Below, in pieces: positions 55,320-63,562 of a stretch of DNA of 64,000 bases. The position numbers and the translations under genes were made by a program. Position 1 is the first letter of the stretch. Each line of letters starts with the position of its first letter. The notes under the pieces are model-generated. The model worked only from the letters and a program-made list of their open reading frames with translations. It was not told the origin of the DNA and did no database searches. The stretch is from Chitinophaga parva (GTDB lineage: Bacteria; Bacteroidota; Bacteroidia; Chitinophagales; Chitinophagaceae), in assembly GCF_003071345.1 (NCBI RefSeq), contig NZ_QCYK01000002.1, forward strand, positions 868,001-932,000, written 5' to 3'.

Positions 55320-55721
55320 ATGGCTTTCAAAGCAAGATTAACAATGGCAGGCAAGGAGTACGATGTACTCAGCTGCAATTATGCCCTGAACAGGGATGTT
55401 GACCACAAAGGCCGCCCGGCATCCGGGGTTTACGGCGGCACCATCGACGTGGAAGTGGAGTCTACCGAAGACACCTCCATTATTGAAGCGATGGTGAATA
55501 ACCAGTTCAAGCCCATGACTGGTAAGGTTTTGATCAAAAAATCAGAAGAAGATGCCAAGATGAAGGAGCTGAACTTCGAGGATGCTTACATTGTGAAGTA
55601 TACCGAAGGGCTCAACATTGTTGGATCGGATCCCATGAAGCTGCGTTTTACCATCTCCGCGCGCAAGCTCAAACTCGGTGCAGCCGAGCACGTAAATGAC
55701 TGGCCGGGCCAGGCACAGTAA
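55320..55721 (+). CDS. hcp: T6SS tube protein Hcp (TssD), copy 1
   Basis: 133 residues from ATG 55320; a longer frame from 55224 adds an unrelated tail. It has the Hcp pattern of the Bacteroidota T6SS: MAFKARLTMAGKEYDVL, then NRDVDHKGRPASGVYGG, VESTEDTSIIEAM and the closing EHVNDWP. Hcp hexamers stack into the inner tube and can carry effectors in their lumen. A close paralogue lies 0.6 kb downstream with a different gene between them. Confidence 0.93.
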   Translation: MAFKARLTMAGKEYDVLSCNYALNRDVDHKGRPASGVYGGTIDVEVESTEDTSIIEAMVNNQFKPMTGKVLIKKSEEDAKMKELNFEDAYIVKYTEGLNIVGSDPMKLRFTISARKLKLGAAEHVNDWPGQAQ

Positions 55722-55811
55722 TTTCTCTTTCGTTTATTTTAACCGGGTTGTTATCCCTTCAGCTTTTGCGTAAGGTTGATTGCTTTAGCTTTACCCACAT
55801 CATGAAGGTGT

Positions 55812-56276
55812 ATGCCAGCATCCATTTTTGCTGCACCCGCAGCAGTACCTGTGTTGACGATCAGCCGCACAGCAGAGAACAGCCGCTATACATATGGCGT
55901 GTTTAAACTCAGTGGCGCGGAAGGTCACAACGATGTAACGGGTTACACCCTGGAACCGGGAGGCCACGCAGGCCCTTTCCATTTATCCGGTAACCGTTTG
56001 CCCGCCGGCATTTATAAGCTGGACTGGCAACATATTCCGGGGGAAGGCAACCGCCTGGTGCTGTACAGTGAGCAACTGCAGGCCAACCAGCAGTTCCAGC
56101 TCAATAGTACCGGGGCCCTGCCGGAAGACAAGGGCTACCTGGTGCTGTCTCGCCAGCCCATCTTTGGGGCTACCAATGCGCTCTCCTTTGCTGCACGCGA
56201 TGCAGGATTTGAACTGGAGTCTGTGCTGCGGAAAGTAGGCGTGAGTACGGTGGAAGTACACGTTACCGATTATTAA
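55812..56276 (+). CDS. DUF5675-like protein between the two hcp genes
   Basis: 154 residues. After a short start, VLTISRTAENSRYTYGVFKL, GYTLEPGG and RLPAGIYKLDW match the N-terminal pattern of the DUF5675 family (L-T-I-x-R, then Y-T-L-E, then a proline-glycine-x-Y motif). The usual later half with HxGN and GC is not clear, so this is a divergent member. There is no signal peptide. Its position between two hcp genes suggests a T6SS cargo or helper; no immunity-like gene is adjacent. ATG 55802 lies in another frame. Confidence 0.5.
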   Translation: MPASIFAAPAAVPVLTISRTAENSRYTYGVFKLSGAEGHNDVTGYTLEPGGHAGPFHLSGNRLPAGIYKLDWQHIPGEGNRLVLYSEQLQANQQFQLNSTGALPEDKGYLVLSRQPIFGATNALSFAARDAGFELESVLRKVGVSTVEVHVTDY

Positions 56277-56308
56277 AAAACATTTTAAAAAAGTTAAATT
56301 TTCTCGAC

Positions 56309-56701
56309 ATGGCATTCAAAGCTAGAATTACCCTCGGATCAAAAGAATACGATGTGCTGCAAGCCAGCTTTTCCCTGAACCGCGATGTGGACGCCAAAGG
56401 CCGTCCCTCTTCCGGTGTGTACGGTGGTACGATCCACGTAGAAGTGGAATCTACCGAAGATACTTCCGTGATTGAGTCCATGGTGAACAGCCAGTTCAAA
56501 CCTTTCAGCGGTAAGATCACCTTCAAGAAATCTGAAGAGGATGCGAAGATGAAGGAACTGACTTTCTCAGACAGCTACATCATCCAGTATAACGAAGGCA
56601 TCAACATCGTGGGCAAGAACCCGATGACGCTGAGTTTCGTTATTTCTGCCCGCAGCCTGAAACTGGGCAACGCGGAGCATGTGAACGACTGGCCGAAATA
56701 G
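56309..56701 (+). CDS. hcp: T6SS tube protein Hcp (TssD), copy 2
   Basis: 130 residues, clearly a duplicate of copy 1 (same blocks MAFKARITLGSKEYDVL, NRDVDAKGRPSSGVYGG, VESTEDTSVIESM, EHVNDWP), with most changes conservative. Different Hcp copies can suit different cargos. It starts 32 bp after the DUF5675-like gene and ends in a hairpin at 56730-56755. Confidence 0.93.
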   Translation: MAFKARITLGSKEYDVLQASFSLNRDVDAKGRPSSGVYGGTIHVEVESTEDTSVIESMVNSQFKPFSGKITFKKSEEDAKMKELTFSDSYIIQYNEGINIVGKNPMTLSFVISARSLKLGNAEHVNDWPK

Positions 56702-56729
56702 TTATTGATTAGCAACAGTCTATAACACG

Positions 56730-56755
56730 GGTGTGTTGTCCAGGGGCAACACACC
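56730..56755 (+). terminator. Hairpin after hcp copy 2, possible weak terminator
   Basis: A perfect 9-bp stem (GGTGTGTTG / CAACACACC) with an 8-nt loop lies 28 bp after the hcp stop. The T run comes seven bases later, so termination may be partial. Confidence 0.4.
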
Positions 56756-56820
56756 TATTATGTTTTTAAACGCGGTGTTAACACCATTGCTTTTTTGAAC
56801 CTGGTATCTGATCGATTTAT

Positions 56821-56842
56821 GAATGAACATATTATTTCATTC
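56821..56842. promoter_or_regulatory. Inverted repeat upstream of effector 1
   Basis: GAATGAA and TTCATTC flank an 8-nt AT-rich centre, 18 bp upstream of the effector start. It could be an operator or part of the leader hairpin. Confidence 0.3.
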
Positions 56843-56859
56843 ATTGTCTGCTTTGATAT

Positions 56860-57747
56860 ATGGGTAAAGTTAAAAAGCGCTTGGTAAAGTCACCAACGCG
56901 GGAAAAACAGGGTGATAGTAAGCCACCCAAGATAGAATGGCCTTCAGATGCTGAATATATCTCGCTTTTCAACAACTGTGTGATAGCAAAAGAGCATCTT
57001 GTTGAAGTTGACAGGATTATAGACCGGAAAATATTGCCCAGCAGGGGACGGTATGAGAAGGTGGCACTTGGCGCAAGTTCGCATATAAGCATCAGTGACG
57101 CCAACCCTTTCCGTATCCTGGCACCTGGTAATCTAAATCGACAGCCGACAGGACAGGGACGGTTCTATGTTCCTGACTTGTTAAGAAACGTGGCAGATGA
57201 ACCGTTGCGGTTTGTACTGTTTACCCAATTGCAAACGACGCATAAGCCGTTTCATATAGATGAAGGACAGGACGTTGGTTCGTTCCGGCTTACCGCGCAT
57301 ACAGGCCGGATGATACCCTGGTATGTTGTTGCCGTAATCCACAATATGGAAGGTGGATGCAACTTTAACGTGCACCTTCATAATGGAGACCCATTGACTG
57401 GATTTACCAAGCATTTTCCGCCTGGTCATCCATGGGTGGGCCACGCTCCACCATTTGGCTGGGAAGAAAGCGCAGTTGATGCTTTGGTGGCCGTGCGGCA
57501 TTTTGATAAGGTGCCTCACTGGAATTTGCCAAATGTGTTACGTGTCATTGAAAATTATAATGGTGCAGCCTACAGGCTTAGCCATCGTTATACACCTTAT
57601 TTGTGGAGTTACTCCAATTTTTTTGTGAAAGGAAAGTTTGTTGCGGATCATAAGTTCGATCCCAATGCAGGTTCTGCCCAGGCAGGTGCCGGCGTGGTAC
57701 TGAAAAGAATGGAAGAACGAGATCTTATTTATATCCCAAGATGGTAA
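56860..57747 (+). CDS. Lysozyme-like T6SS effector 1
   Basis: 295 residues. A lysine-rich tail (1-25) is followed by a short segment shared with effector 2 (WPSDAEYISLF, then RYE near 67), a variable middle (about 70-150) and a C-terminal catalytic-type domain: IPWYVVAVIHNMEGGCNF with candidate catalytic Glu164, HLHNGDPLTGFT, FGWEESAVDAL, ENYNGAAYR, SPYLWSYSN-type motif and a KFDPNAG tail. This is the pattern of phage-like lysozyme family proteins acting on peptidoglycan. It has no signal peptide, as expected for a T6SS-delivered toxin. The DNA is more AT-rich than its paralogue. The next gene overlaps by 7 bp and is the likely immunity lipoprotein. Confidence 0.7.
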   Translation: MGKVKKRLVKSPTREKQGDSKPPKIEWPSDAEYISLFNNCVIAKEHLVEVDRIIDRKILPSRGRYEKVALGASSHISISDANPFRILAPGNLNRQPTGQGRFYVPDLLRNVADEPLRFVLFTQLQTTHKPFHIDEGQDVGSFRLTAHTGRMIPWYVVAVIHNMEGGCNFNVHLHNGDPLTGFTKHFPPGHPWVGHAPPFGWEESAVDALVAVRHFDKVPHWNLPNVLRVIENYNGAAYRLSHRYTPYLWSYSNFFVKGKFVADHKFDPNAGSAQAGAGVVLKRMEERDLIYIPRW

Positions 57748-58466
57748 GCTTTTTTTGTACAAATACAGCTTGCAAAGGTCTCCGCCTCCGCCCGCAAAGA
57801 GGCGGCCGGCTTCGTGGCGGGAAACAGACGTTGGCCCTGATATTAGCAGGCTTCATCGGTGCAGTCTTGTTGAGTTGTGGTGGCAGGAAAGGAAACAGTG
57901 TGGCAGAACGGCGTGGTGCGGATACTATTGTTAAGCATAGCCTGAAGAAGGATTCCAATGCGGTGAACCAGCCACCAGATACTGGGTTATCTGCAGATTC
58001 AGACCTGAACCGTGCATTGTTTGATAAGTTCTTTACAAAGTTTGTAAGGGCAGTGAGGCGGAATAATGAACGGGAGTTAACAACACTAATTCATTTTCCA
58101 TTACAAACGGCCAGCGTTCGCACGCTGACCGGACTTGAATATGAAAGGGTTGATACAGCAGAAGACCTGATACAACAGGATGAATTTCATAAGTATTATC
58201 CTAACATCTTTTACCCGGAATTGCGTAAGCAGTTTCGTATGGTTAACAGTGATGATCTGAGTGAGCTGGAAGGGGTGGATGGAGAAGGTTATTACCGCAT
58301 ATTACACCGTATCACAGATAAGGGAACACCAATGTTTGAGCTATATGCACAATGGACATATACCAATACCGGACTTGCCGGTAGTTATTTTGGATTTGTG
58401 TTTGGAAAAGTTGACAACGAATATAAAATACTTAGTTACTACGGCAAATTTCCGGCAAAGTTTTAG
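57741..58466 (+). CDS. Lipoprotein, putative immunity to effector 1
   Basis: 241 residues as read from ATG 57741, which overlaps the effector stop. A lipobox (AVLLSC, Cys46) makes it an exported lipoprotein, the right place to block a peptidoglycan hydrolase. The 45-residue leader is too long and arginine-rich because of a GC-rich palindromic insert (57772-57826); TTG at 57830 is an alternative start. The body (FDKFFTKFVRAVRRNN, DEFHKYY, FGFVFGKVDNEYK) is homologous to the lipoprotein at 59567. Function is inferred from position and pairing. Confidence 0.65.
   Translation: MVSFFCTNTACKGLRLRPQRGGRLRGGKQTLALILAGFIGAVLLSCGGRKGNSVAERRGADTIVKHSLKKDSNAVNQPPDTGLSADSDLNRALFDKFFTKFVRAVRRNNERELTTLIHFPLQTASVRTLTGLEYERVDTAEDLIQQDEFHKYYPNIFYPELRKQFRMVNSDDLSELEGVDGEGYYRILHRITDKGTPMFELYAQWTYTNTGLAGSYFGFVFGKVDNEYKILSYYGKFPAKF
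57772..57826. repeat. GC-rich palindromic insert
   Basis: CCGCCTC (57782-57788) and GAGGCGG (57799-57805) form a hairpin, followed by a further GGCGG at 57816-57820. The segment is far richer in GC than the DNA on both sides and falls in the leader-peptide codons of the immunity gene. Confidence 0.5.
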
Positions 58467-58511
58467 TGGAAACATACTTCATTTATTGCCGACTTAAAAT
58501 CTTTTCGGGAC

Positions 58512-59570
58512 ATGGGACATAAGAAGAAAAAAGTGACCTCCGCGACCAAAGCCCCCGGCACAAAAGCCCCCGCCAAAAAAAAGGCGAAGAAAGTGCTGCC
58601 CCCCTGGCCCACGGACCTTGAATACATCAAATTATTTGACGACTGCGTGATCAAAAAAGAAAAGATCGCAGAAGTGGATAAAGTGATTGATGATCATATT
58701 ACACCCAACCGCACCCGCTACGAAACCGTAGTGGCACAAGCCAGCGGCGTGGGTATCTCCAATTCCCTGCTGGATATCCCCGGCCTCGGCGGGCAGGGGC
58801 TTTTTGGCAATTCCCCGCTCCCCGGCGCTACCTACCAGGGCATTCCATCCCTCAGAGACATCAGCAGCGCTAACCAAATGCCTGGCCTGCTGCGCAATAT
58901 GCAGGTGCCCTCCGTATCCGGGCCAGACCTGGGCACCGCCGGTAACCTGGGCATACAAGGCGCCCTTGCGCTCGGACGTAACCAGCCGGCTACAGGGGAC
59001 ACAGCATCCGGTGTAGGGCAAGACCTCAATGCCGCAACCGGCCTTGGGGGAAACCTGTTTTCAAACAGTTTCAATACTACACCCGGGCTGGGCAGCCTGT
59101 ATGGTTCATTCGGCTTCCAGTTCAGCACCGCCCGTGGCATTCCCTGGTACTTTGTAGCGGTTACCCATTATATGGAATGCGGCAGCAGCTTTAAAAAACA
59201 CTTACATAACGGGGACCTGCTCACCGGCTACACCACCCACGTACCCGCAGGCAGGCCCAAAGTAGGCCATGGACCTCCCTTCACCTGGGAGGAAAGCGCG
59301 GTGGACGCACTCAAACTGGAACACCTGGACAAAGTGCAGAACTGGAGCCTGGGCGCCATGCTGCACCGCATAGAAGCATACAACGGTGCAGGCTACAAAA
59401 ACCGTAGCATGAACTCGCCCTATCTCTGGAGCTACTCTAACCAGTACACGAAAGGTAAATACGCGGCAGACGGCAAGTTCGACCCCGAACTGGTGTCAAA
59501 ACAAGTAGGTGCCGCGGTGATCCTCAAACGCCTGGAAGACCGGGGCATCATCTATATTCCCAGGTCATGA
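58512..59570 (+). CDS. Lysozyme-like T6SS effector 2
   Basis: 352 residues, paralogous to effector 1. A lysine/alanine-rich tail (1-30) is followed by the shared segment WPTDLEYIKLFDDCVIKKEK with RYE near 70, then a glycine-, asparagine- and serine-rich linker (about 75-205, unlike that of effector 1). The catalytic-type domain is well conserved: IPWYFVAVTHYMECGSSF with candidate Glu222, HLHNGDLLTGYT, FTWEESAVDAL, EAYNGAGYK, SPYLWSYSN and KFDPELV. No signal peptide. It overlaps the next gene by 4 bp (ATGA). The role as a T6SS peptidoglycan hydrolase is inferred. Confidence 0.72.
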   Translation: MGHKKKKVTSATKAPGTKAPAKKKAKKVLPPWPTDLEYIKLFDDCVIKKEKIAEVDKVIDDHITPNRTRYETVVAQASGVGISNSLLDIPGLGGQGLFGNSPLPGATYQGIPSLRDISSANQMPGLLRNMQVPSVSGPDLGTAGNLGIQGALALGRNQPATGDTASGVGQDLNAATGLGGNLFSNSFNTTPGLGSLYGSFGFQFSTARGIPWYFVAVTHYMECGSSFKKHLHNGDLLTGYTTHVPAGRPKVGHGPPFTWEESAVDALKLEHLDKVQNWSLGAMLHRIEAYNGAGYKNRSMNSPYLWSYSNQYTKGKYAADGKFDPELVSKQVGAAVILKRLEDRGIIYIPRS

Positions 59571-60256
59571 CGAGCATAAAACGATGCATGAACATAAAAT
59601 GGTTATTAATATTCGCCACGTTGCTACTGGCCGCCTGCGGGCAGGAAAGCCATAAGGGAAATCCTACAGATAGCACAGGGCTGGCCGATACCAGTGCCCT
59701 GGCAAAAGCAGACAGCGTGGCCGGTAAACTGGTGCAACACGCCGCAAATGACACGGTGCCCAAAGACACCGCTGCGGCAAGCGCCAATGAAAAACAGTTT
59801 GATAGCTTCTTTGAAAAGTTCCAACAAGCGGTACGCCGCAATGATGAAGCAGCACTGAAAAGCATGCTCCAATTCCCTTTCCAGACCGCGCCGCAATGGA
59901 CCTCGGAAGACTACCAGGACAAAGCCGTGGATAAAGTAGGCGCCCGGGTGGACAGCAGTGAATTTCACCAGTATTACAACGCCATTTTTTCTGATGATGT
60001 AAAACGCCTGCTGCCCCGGATGAAAAGTGAAGAGGTAACGGAACTGGAAAATGTGGCCAGTAATGATTACTACGCCACCATGCAACGGCTCACGGATAAA
60101 GGATCGCCAATGTACGAAGCTTATTCCCAGTTTGCGCAGCAAAGGGATCCGCAAAAGGAACTGTTCTTCGGGTTTGTATTCGGCAAAGTGAATGGAACCT
60201 ACAAAGCAGTAAGCTTCTATTCACGCTGGCCCGCAAAAACAGCAGATGACAAGTAA
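59567..60256 (+). CDS. Lipoprotein, putative immunity to effector 2
   Basis: 229 residues from the overlapping ATG 59567, or 222 from ATG 59588 (MNIKWLLIF). Signal and lipobox LLAACG give lipidation at Cys24. The mature part begins with a polar linker and then a domain shared with the first lipoprotein: FDSFFEKFQQAVRRND, EFHQYYNAIF, LTDKGSPMYE, FGFVFGKVNGTYK. The repeated effector-lipoprotein pairing is the main evidence for an immunity role in the periplasm. Confidence 0.7.
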   Translation: MTSIKRCMNIKWLLIFATLLLAACGQESHKGNPTDSTGLADTSALAKADSVAGKLVQHAANDTVPKDTAAASANEKQFDSFFEKFQQAVRRNDEAALKSMLQFPFQTAPQWTSEDYQDKAVDKVGARVDSSEFHQYYNAIFSDDVKRLLPRMKSEEVTELENVASNDYYATMQRLTDKGSPMYEAYSQFAQQRDPQKELFFGFVFGKVNGTYKAVSFYSRWPAKTADDK

Positions 60257-60314
60257 CCCACTGGCATTTAAAACCATATCAAAAAAAACAGTACATCATA
60301 AAACATAAAGCATC

Positions 60315-62135
60315 ATGGACGGAAAACTGAATGTAAATATCAACATCGAAGGAGCCCCCATCCTTCATTTTTCCTCGTTCACCCTGGAGCAACGCTTCAA
60401 TGCGCACCATTACTTTGAACTGCGCTTCAACAACGACCAGCAAGGCGTTCCGGGCATGATCTCCCTGGAAAAATCCAGGAACTTCATTGGAAAAAGCCTC
60501 ACTATACAATTTGACAACGGCAACGGCCAGCAACAACAGTTTACCGGCAAGGTGACCAAAGTAGAGCTTTCCCAAAGTCACGGCTTCCACGGCACCGTGA
60601 TCGTAAGCGGTTACAGCCCCACCGTACTCATTGACCGCGGGCCGGACCTGGGCTCTTACCTCGCCAAAGACCTTGCTGGCATTATCCGCAAAGCCACGGA
60701 GGACGCGCCTTCCAACGACCTGAAGATGCAACTGAACCCCACCCGCAAATCACCGGTGGACTACATCATACAATACCGCGAAAGCGATTTTGAATTCCTC
60801 AACCGCCTCTCCGCGGAATACCACGAATGGTTTTTCTACGATGGGCAAAACCTCAACTTCGGCAAGCCGGACAAACAGGAAGAAGTGGCCCTTACATACG
60901 GTCGCGATGTGCACAGTATCCAGTACTCCATGCGCGTGGCGCCGCTCAAAGGCAAACGCTTTGCCTACCATCCCAAATCAGACCAGATCTTTGAAGCAGA
61001 AGCCAAAGGCAATCCCAAAGGCCCCGCAGACCTGGCCCACGCCGTAAGCGCATCCAACGACCTGTATGGCCGCACCTACAGCCAGCCCCTGGCCGTGCGC
61101 ATCGACAACAAACAGGAAATAGACACTTTTGTAGACAACGAAGACAAGGCCAACTCCGCAGACCTGCTGCAGATCATGGGTAGCGGTGATAACCCCGCGG
61201 TGGGCCTGGGCAGGATCGTGAACATCAGCATGAGCGTGCGCGATAATACCGACTTCTCCATCAGCCAGCTCGGTAAATTCCTGGTCACCTCCGTATACCA
61301 CCAGCTGGATGGCGTAGGCCATTACACCAATACTTTTGAAGGCATCACCGCCGATGCAGAACGCATCCCCATCCAGGAATACGACAAGCCCTTTGCAGAT
61401 ATGCAGCTGGCCACCGTTATAGAGAACGATGATCCCGATAAACAAGGCCGCATTAAAGTGCAGTTCAAATGGGAATGCAATTGTAACGACGCTACCGAAT
61501 GGCTGCGGGTAGTAAGCCCCAACGCGGGCAGTGGCGAAACCGGCGGCAACCGCGGCTTCTTCGTGGTGCCGGAAAAGGGAGACCAGGTAGTGGTCGCATT
61601 TGAGGAAGGCAACATTGCCCGTCCCATGGTGCTGGGCTCCGTGTTTAGCGGTAAAACGGCCAACAGTGGCGGCTTCTCCAATAGCGGCACCAAAGCCTTC
61701 AACTCCCGCAAGGGCAGCACCCTCACATTTGATGATAAGGATCACTTCCTGATGCTGCAAACGGATGCCACCAACCAGGTGAAGATTGAAAAATCCGGCA
61801 ACAAGGTGAGCATCACCGCAGCAGACCAGATCGTGTTCACCACCGGCGATTCTTCCATCACCATGCTCAAAGACGGCTCCATCACCATCAAGGGGAAAAA
61901 GTTTGTGAACATAGAAGGTACCACCGAGCAGGTGCAACTGCATTCCGACAAGCTGATAGACGTGAACGGCAAGCAGAAAATAGCGCTGGGCACGGATTGT
62001 AAGCTGATTGAAACCAAGGCCACGAAGATCAGCTCCACTTCGGACACCCTGCACGAAATGAACGCCAAGACCATGACCATGAAAGGTGACACCATCACCG
62101 ACATTAAAGGCGCTACCCTGAACCTGAACTGCTAA
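60315..62135 (+). CDS. vgrG: T6SS spike protein VgrG (TssI)
   Basis: 606 residues. The gp27-like region (about 1-370; YIIQYRESDFEFLNRLSAEYHEWFFYDG) is followed by the gp5-like OB fold (DDPDKQGRIKVQFKW, EWLRVVSPNAG, GNRGFFVVPEKGDQVVVAFEEG, RPMVLGSVFSG) and a C-terminal beta-helix needle ending in NLNC. No extra effector domain follows, so toxins must bind through other proteins: the PAAR-like Rhs tip and adaptor encoded just downstream. The spacing to the adaptor gene is 2 bp, which suggests co-translation. Confidence 0.93.
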   Translation: MDGKLNVNINIEGAPILHFSSFTLEQRFNAHHYFELRFNNDQQGVPGMISLEKSRNFIGKSLTIQFDNGNGQQQQFTGKVTKVELSQSHGFHGTVIVSGYSPTVLIDRGPDLGSYLAKDLAGIIRKATEDAPSNDLKMQLNPTRKSPVDYIIQYRESDFEFLNRLSAEYHEWFFYDGQNLNFGKPDKQEEVALTYGRDVHSIQYSMRVAPLKGKRFAYHPKSDQIFEAEAKGNPKGPADLAHAVSASNDLYGRTYSQPLAVRIDNKQEIDTFVDNEDKANSADLLQIMGSGDNPAVGLGRIVNISMSVRDNTDFSISQLGKFLVTSVYHQLDGVGHYTNTFEGITADAERIPIQEYDKPFADMQLATVIENDDPDKQGRIKVQFKWECNCNDATEWLRVVSPNAGSGETGGNRGFFVVPEKGDQVVVAFEEGNIARPMVLGSVFSGKTANSGGFSNSGTKAFNSRKGSTLTFDDKDHFLMLQTDATNQVKIEKSGNKVSITAADQIVFTTGDSSITMLKDGSITIKGKKFVNIEGTTEQVQLHSDKLIDVNGKQKIALGTDCKLIETKATKISSTSDTLHEMNAKTMTMKGDTITDIKGATLNLNC

Positions 62136-62137
62136 GC

Positions 62138-63484
62138 ATGAGTAACGAACATAATCCCATTGCCCGTATGGTGGAAACCATGCAGCGCCGCTGGAAAAAA
62201 GCCGTGGCGCTGCAACCCGCCTGGCGCATGATCCGCTGGGTGATCCGCCCGCAGCAGGCCTCCCTGCTCAATGGCTATTGCCGGCTGGAATCGTCCGCTC
62301 ACGGCAGTACCGGTGAGTTGCTGGTAGTGCATGTACTGCCTTTTAAAGAACCGGAACAGTATGCGCCACAACTTATGCAGCAATGGTTGCAGGAGTGGCA
62401 GGATGAAAAGAACACCCTGCGTCAGCACTGGGCCGCGGAGCCCTGGCTGGCGCGCGTGGAAAAGGGAGATGCCACCGTGCAAACCCTGGCATCCATGCTG
62501 AAGGATTTTCACCAGCACTTGGCCCGCAGGCAGCAAACGCTGGTGCTGGGGCTTATCCCGCACAGCGTGTCCGGCTTCCCGGAGTTTCGCAAATGGCTGC
62601 AAAGCCTGGTGGACATACTACCCCCGGCCGTAGGCCTGATGGTGGTAGACCACCAGGACGCGCCGGAACTGAAACCGGTAGCCCACACCCTTCGCGATAA
62701 AGCCATCACTCTTGATATTACAGACCTGGATGTGGAAGCAGCCATGGAGTCCATCGCCATCGCCGGTAACCCGAACGATGCCGATGTACAATTGCGCAAA
62801 TGCCTTTTTGAAATGGGCCGCGCCGCCCGTGCTAATAACAAAGGATTGCTTTGCCAGTGGGGCGATAAGGCCCTGGAGGCCACCCAGCGCAGCGGCAATA
62901 AAAGCCTCTGGGCCACTGCCCATGTGGTGTACGCCGGTTTCCTCATGCAGTTCAAGGAATCGGAACGCATTAACACGCTCCTGGATAAAGCAGTGAGCAT
63001 CACGGAGCCCTTCTACAAGCAGGGCGATGCCGTGCATGCCGCAGTGCTCATGCAGGCTTATGGCTACAAGGCAGCCTACTGCAATATGACCCGCGAAAAG
63101 AAAGAAGCCCTGCAATGGCTGGAAAAGCAATTGGGCATAGCCCTGCAACAGGAGATCTGGCTCTACGGCGTAAGCATTTGCAAAACCATTGCATTCCTGG
63201 CTTACGAAAAAGGAGAGATGGACATATTCCGCAAGTACACCCAGCAGGGCTATGAGCTGGGCTGGCGCCTCACGGATGAAGAAGCCAAACTTTCAGAATA
63301 CCTCTTACTTGCCAAAGATTATTACGACCTGGCACTGGAACAACGCCGCAAGGAACAGGCGGCAGAAGCTAATGAACGCATGACCCGCCTCTTTGGGGCG
63401 GACTGGCATGAGCAGGTGAAAAAGCATAAGAAAGCATATACCGCCATTAAACCGCCGGAAAATATGCCGCTGGAAAATGCCTGA
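62138..63484 (+). CDS. Putative VgrG/Rhs adaptor with TPR-like repeats
   Basis: 448 residues that I do not recognise as a named family. The N-terminal half (about 1-220) is a mixed alpha/beta region (LLVVHVLPFKEPEQYA, TLVLGLIPHSVSGFPEF, VGLMVVDHQD, ITLDITDLDVEAAMESI). The C-terminal half (about 235-415) has TPR-like helix pairs (KCLFEMGRAARANNKGLLCQ, ANVVYAGFL-type, TIAFLAYEKGEMDIFRKYTQ). No signal peptide. It lies between vgrG and a PAAR-like Rhs gene, the place used in other T6SS loci by adaptor/chaperones that load the Rhs effector. The role is inferred from position. Confidence 0.5.
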   Translation: MSNEHNPIARMVETMQRRWKKAVALQPAWRMIRWVIRPQQASLLNGYCRLESSAHGSTGELLVVHVLPFKEPEQYAPQLMQQWLQEWQDEKNTLRQHWAAEPWLARVEKGDATVQTLASMLKDFHQHLARRQQTLVLGLIPHSVSGFPEFRKWLQSLVDILPPAVGLMVVDHQDAPELKPVAHTLRDKAITLDITDLDVEAAMESIAIAGNPNDADVQLRKCLFEMGRAARANNKGLLCQWGDKALEATQRSGNKSLWATAHVVYAGFLMQFKESERINTLLDKAVSITEPFYKQGDAVHAAVLMQAYGYKAAYCNMTREKKEALQWLEKQLGIALQQEIWLYGVSICKTIAFLAYEKGEMDIFRKYTQQGYELGWRLTDEEAKLSEYLLLAKDYYDLALEQRRKEQAAEANERMTRLFGADWHEQVKKHKKAYTAIKPPENMPLENA

Positions 63485-63562
63485 TCCCATTGCCGGTGGC
63501 AACCATACATACATAACCTCCTTGTGGCTATGCCGCTTCACCGCTGGAAAATGTTTTGACGT

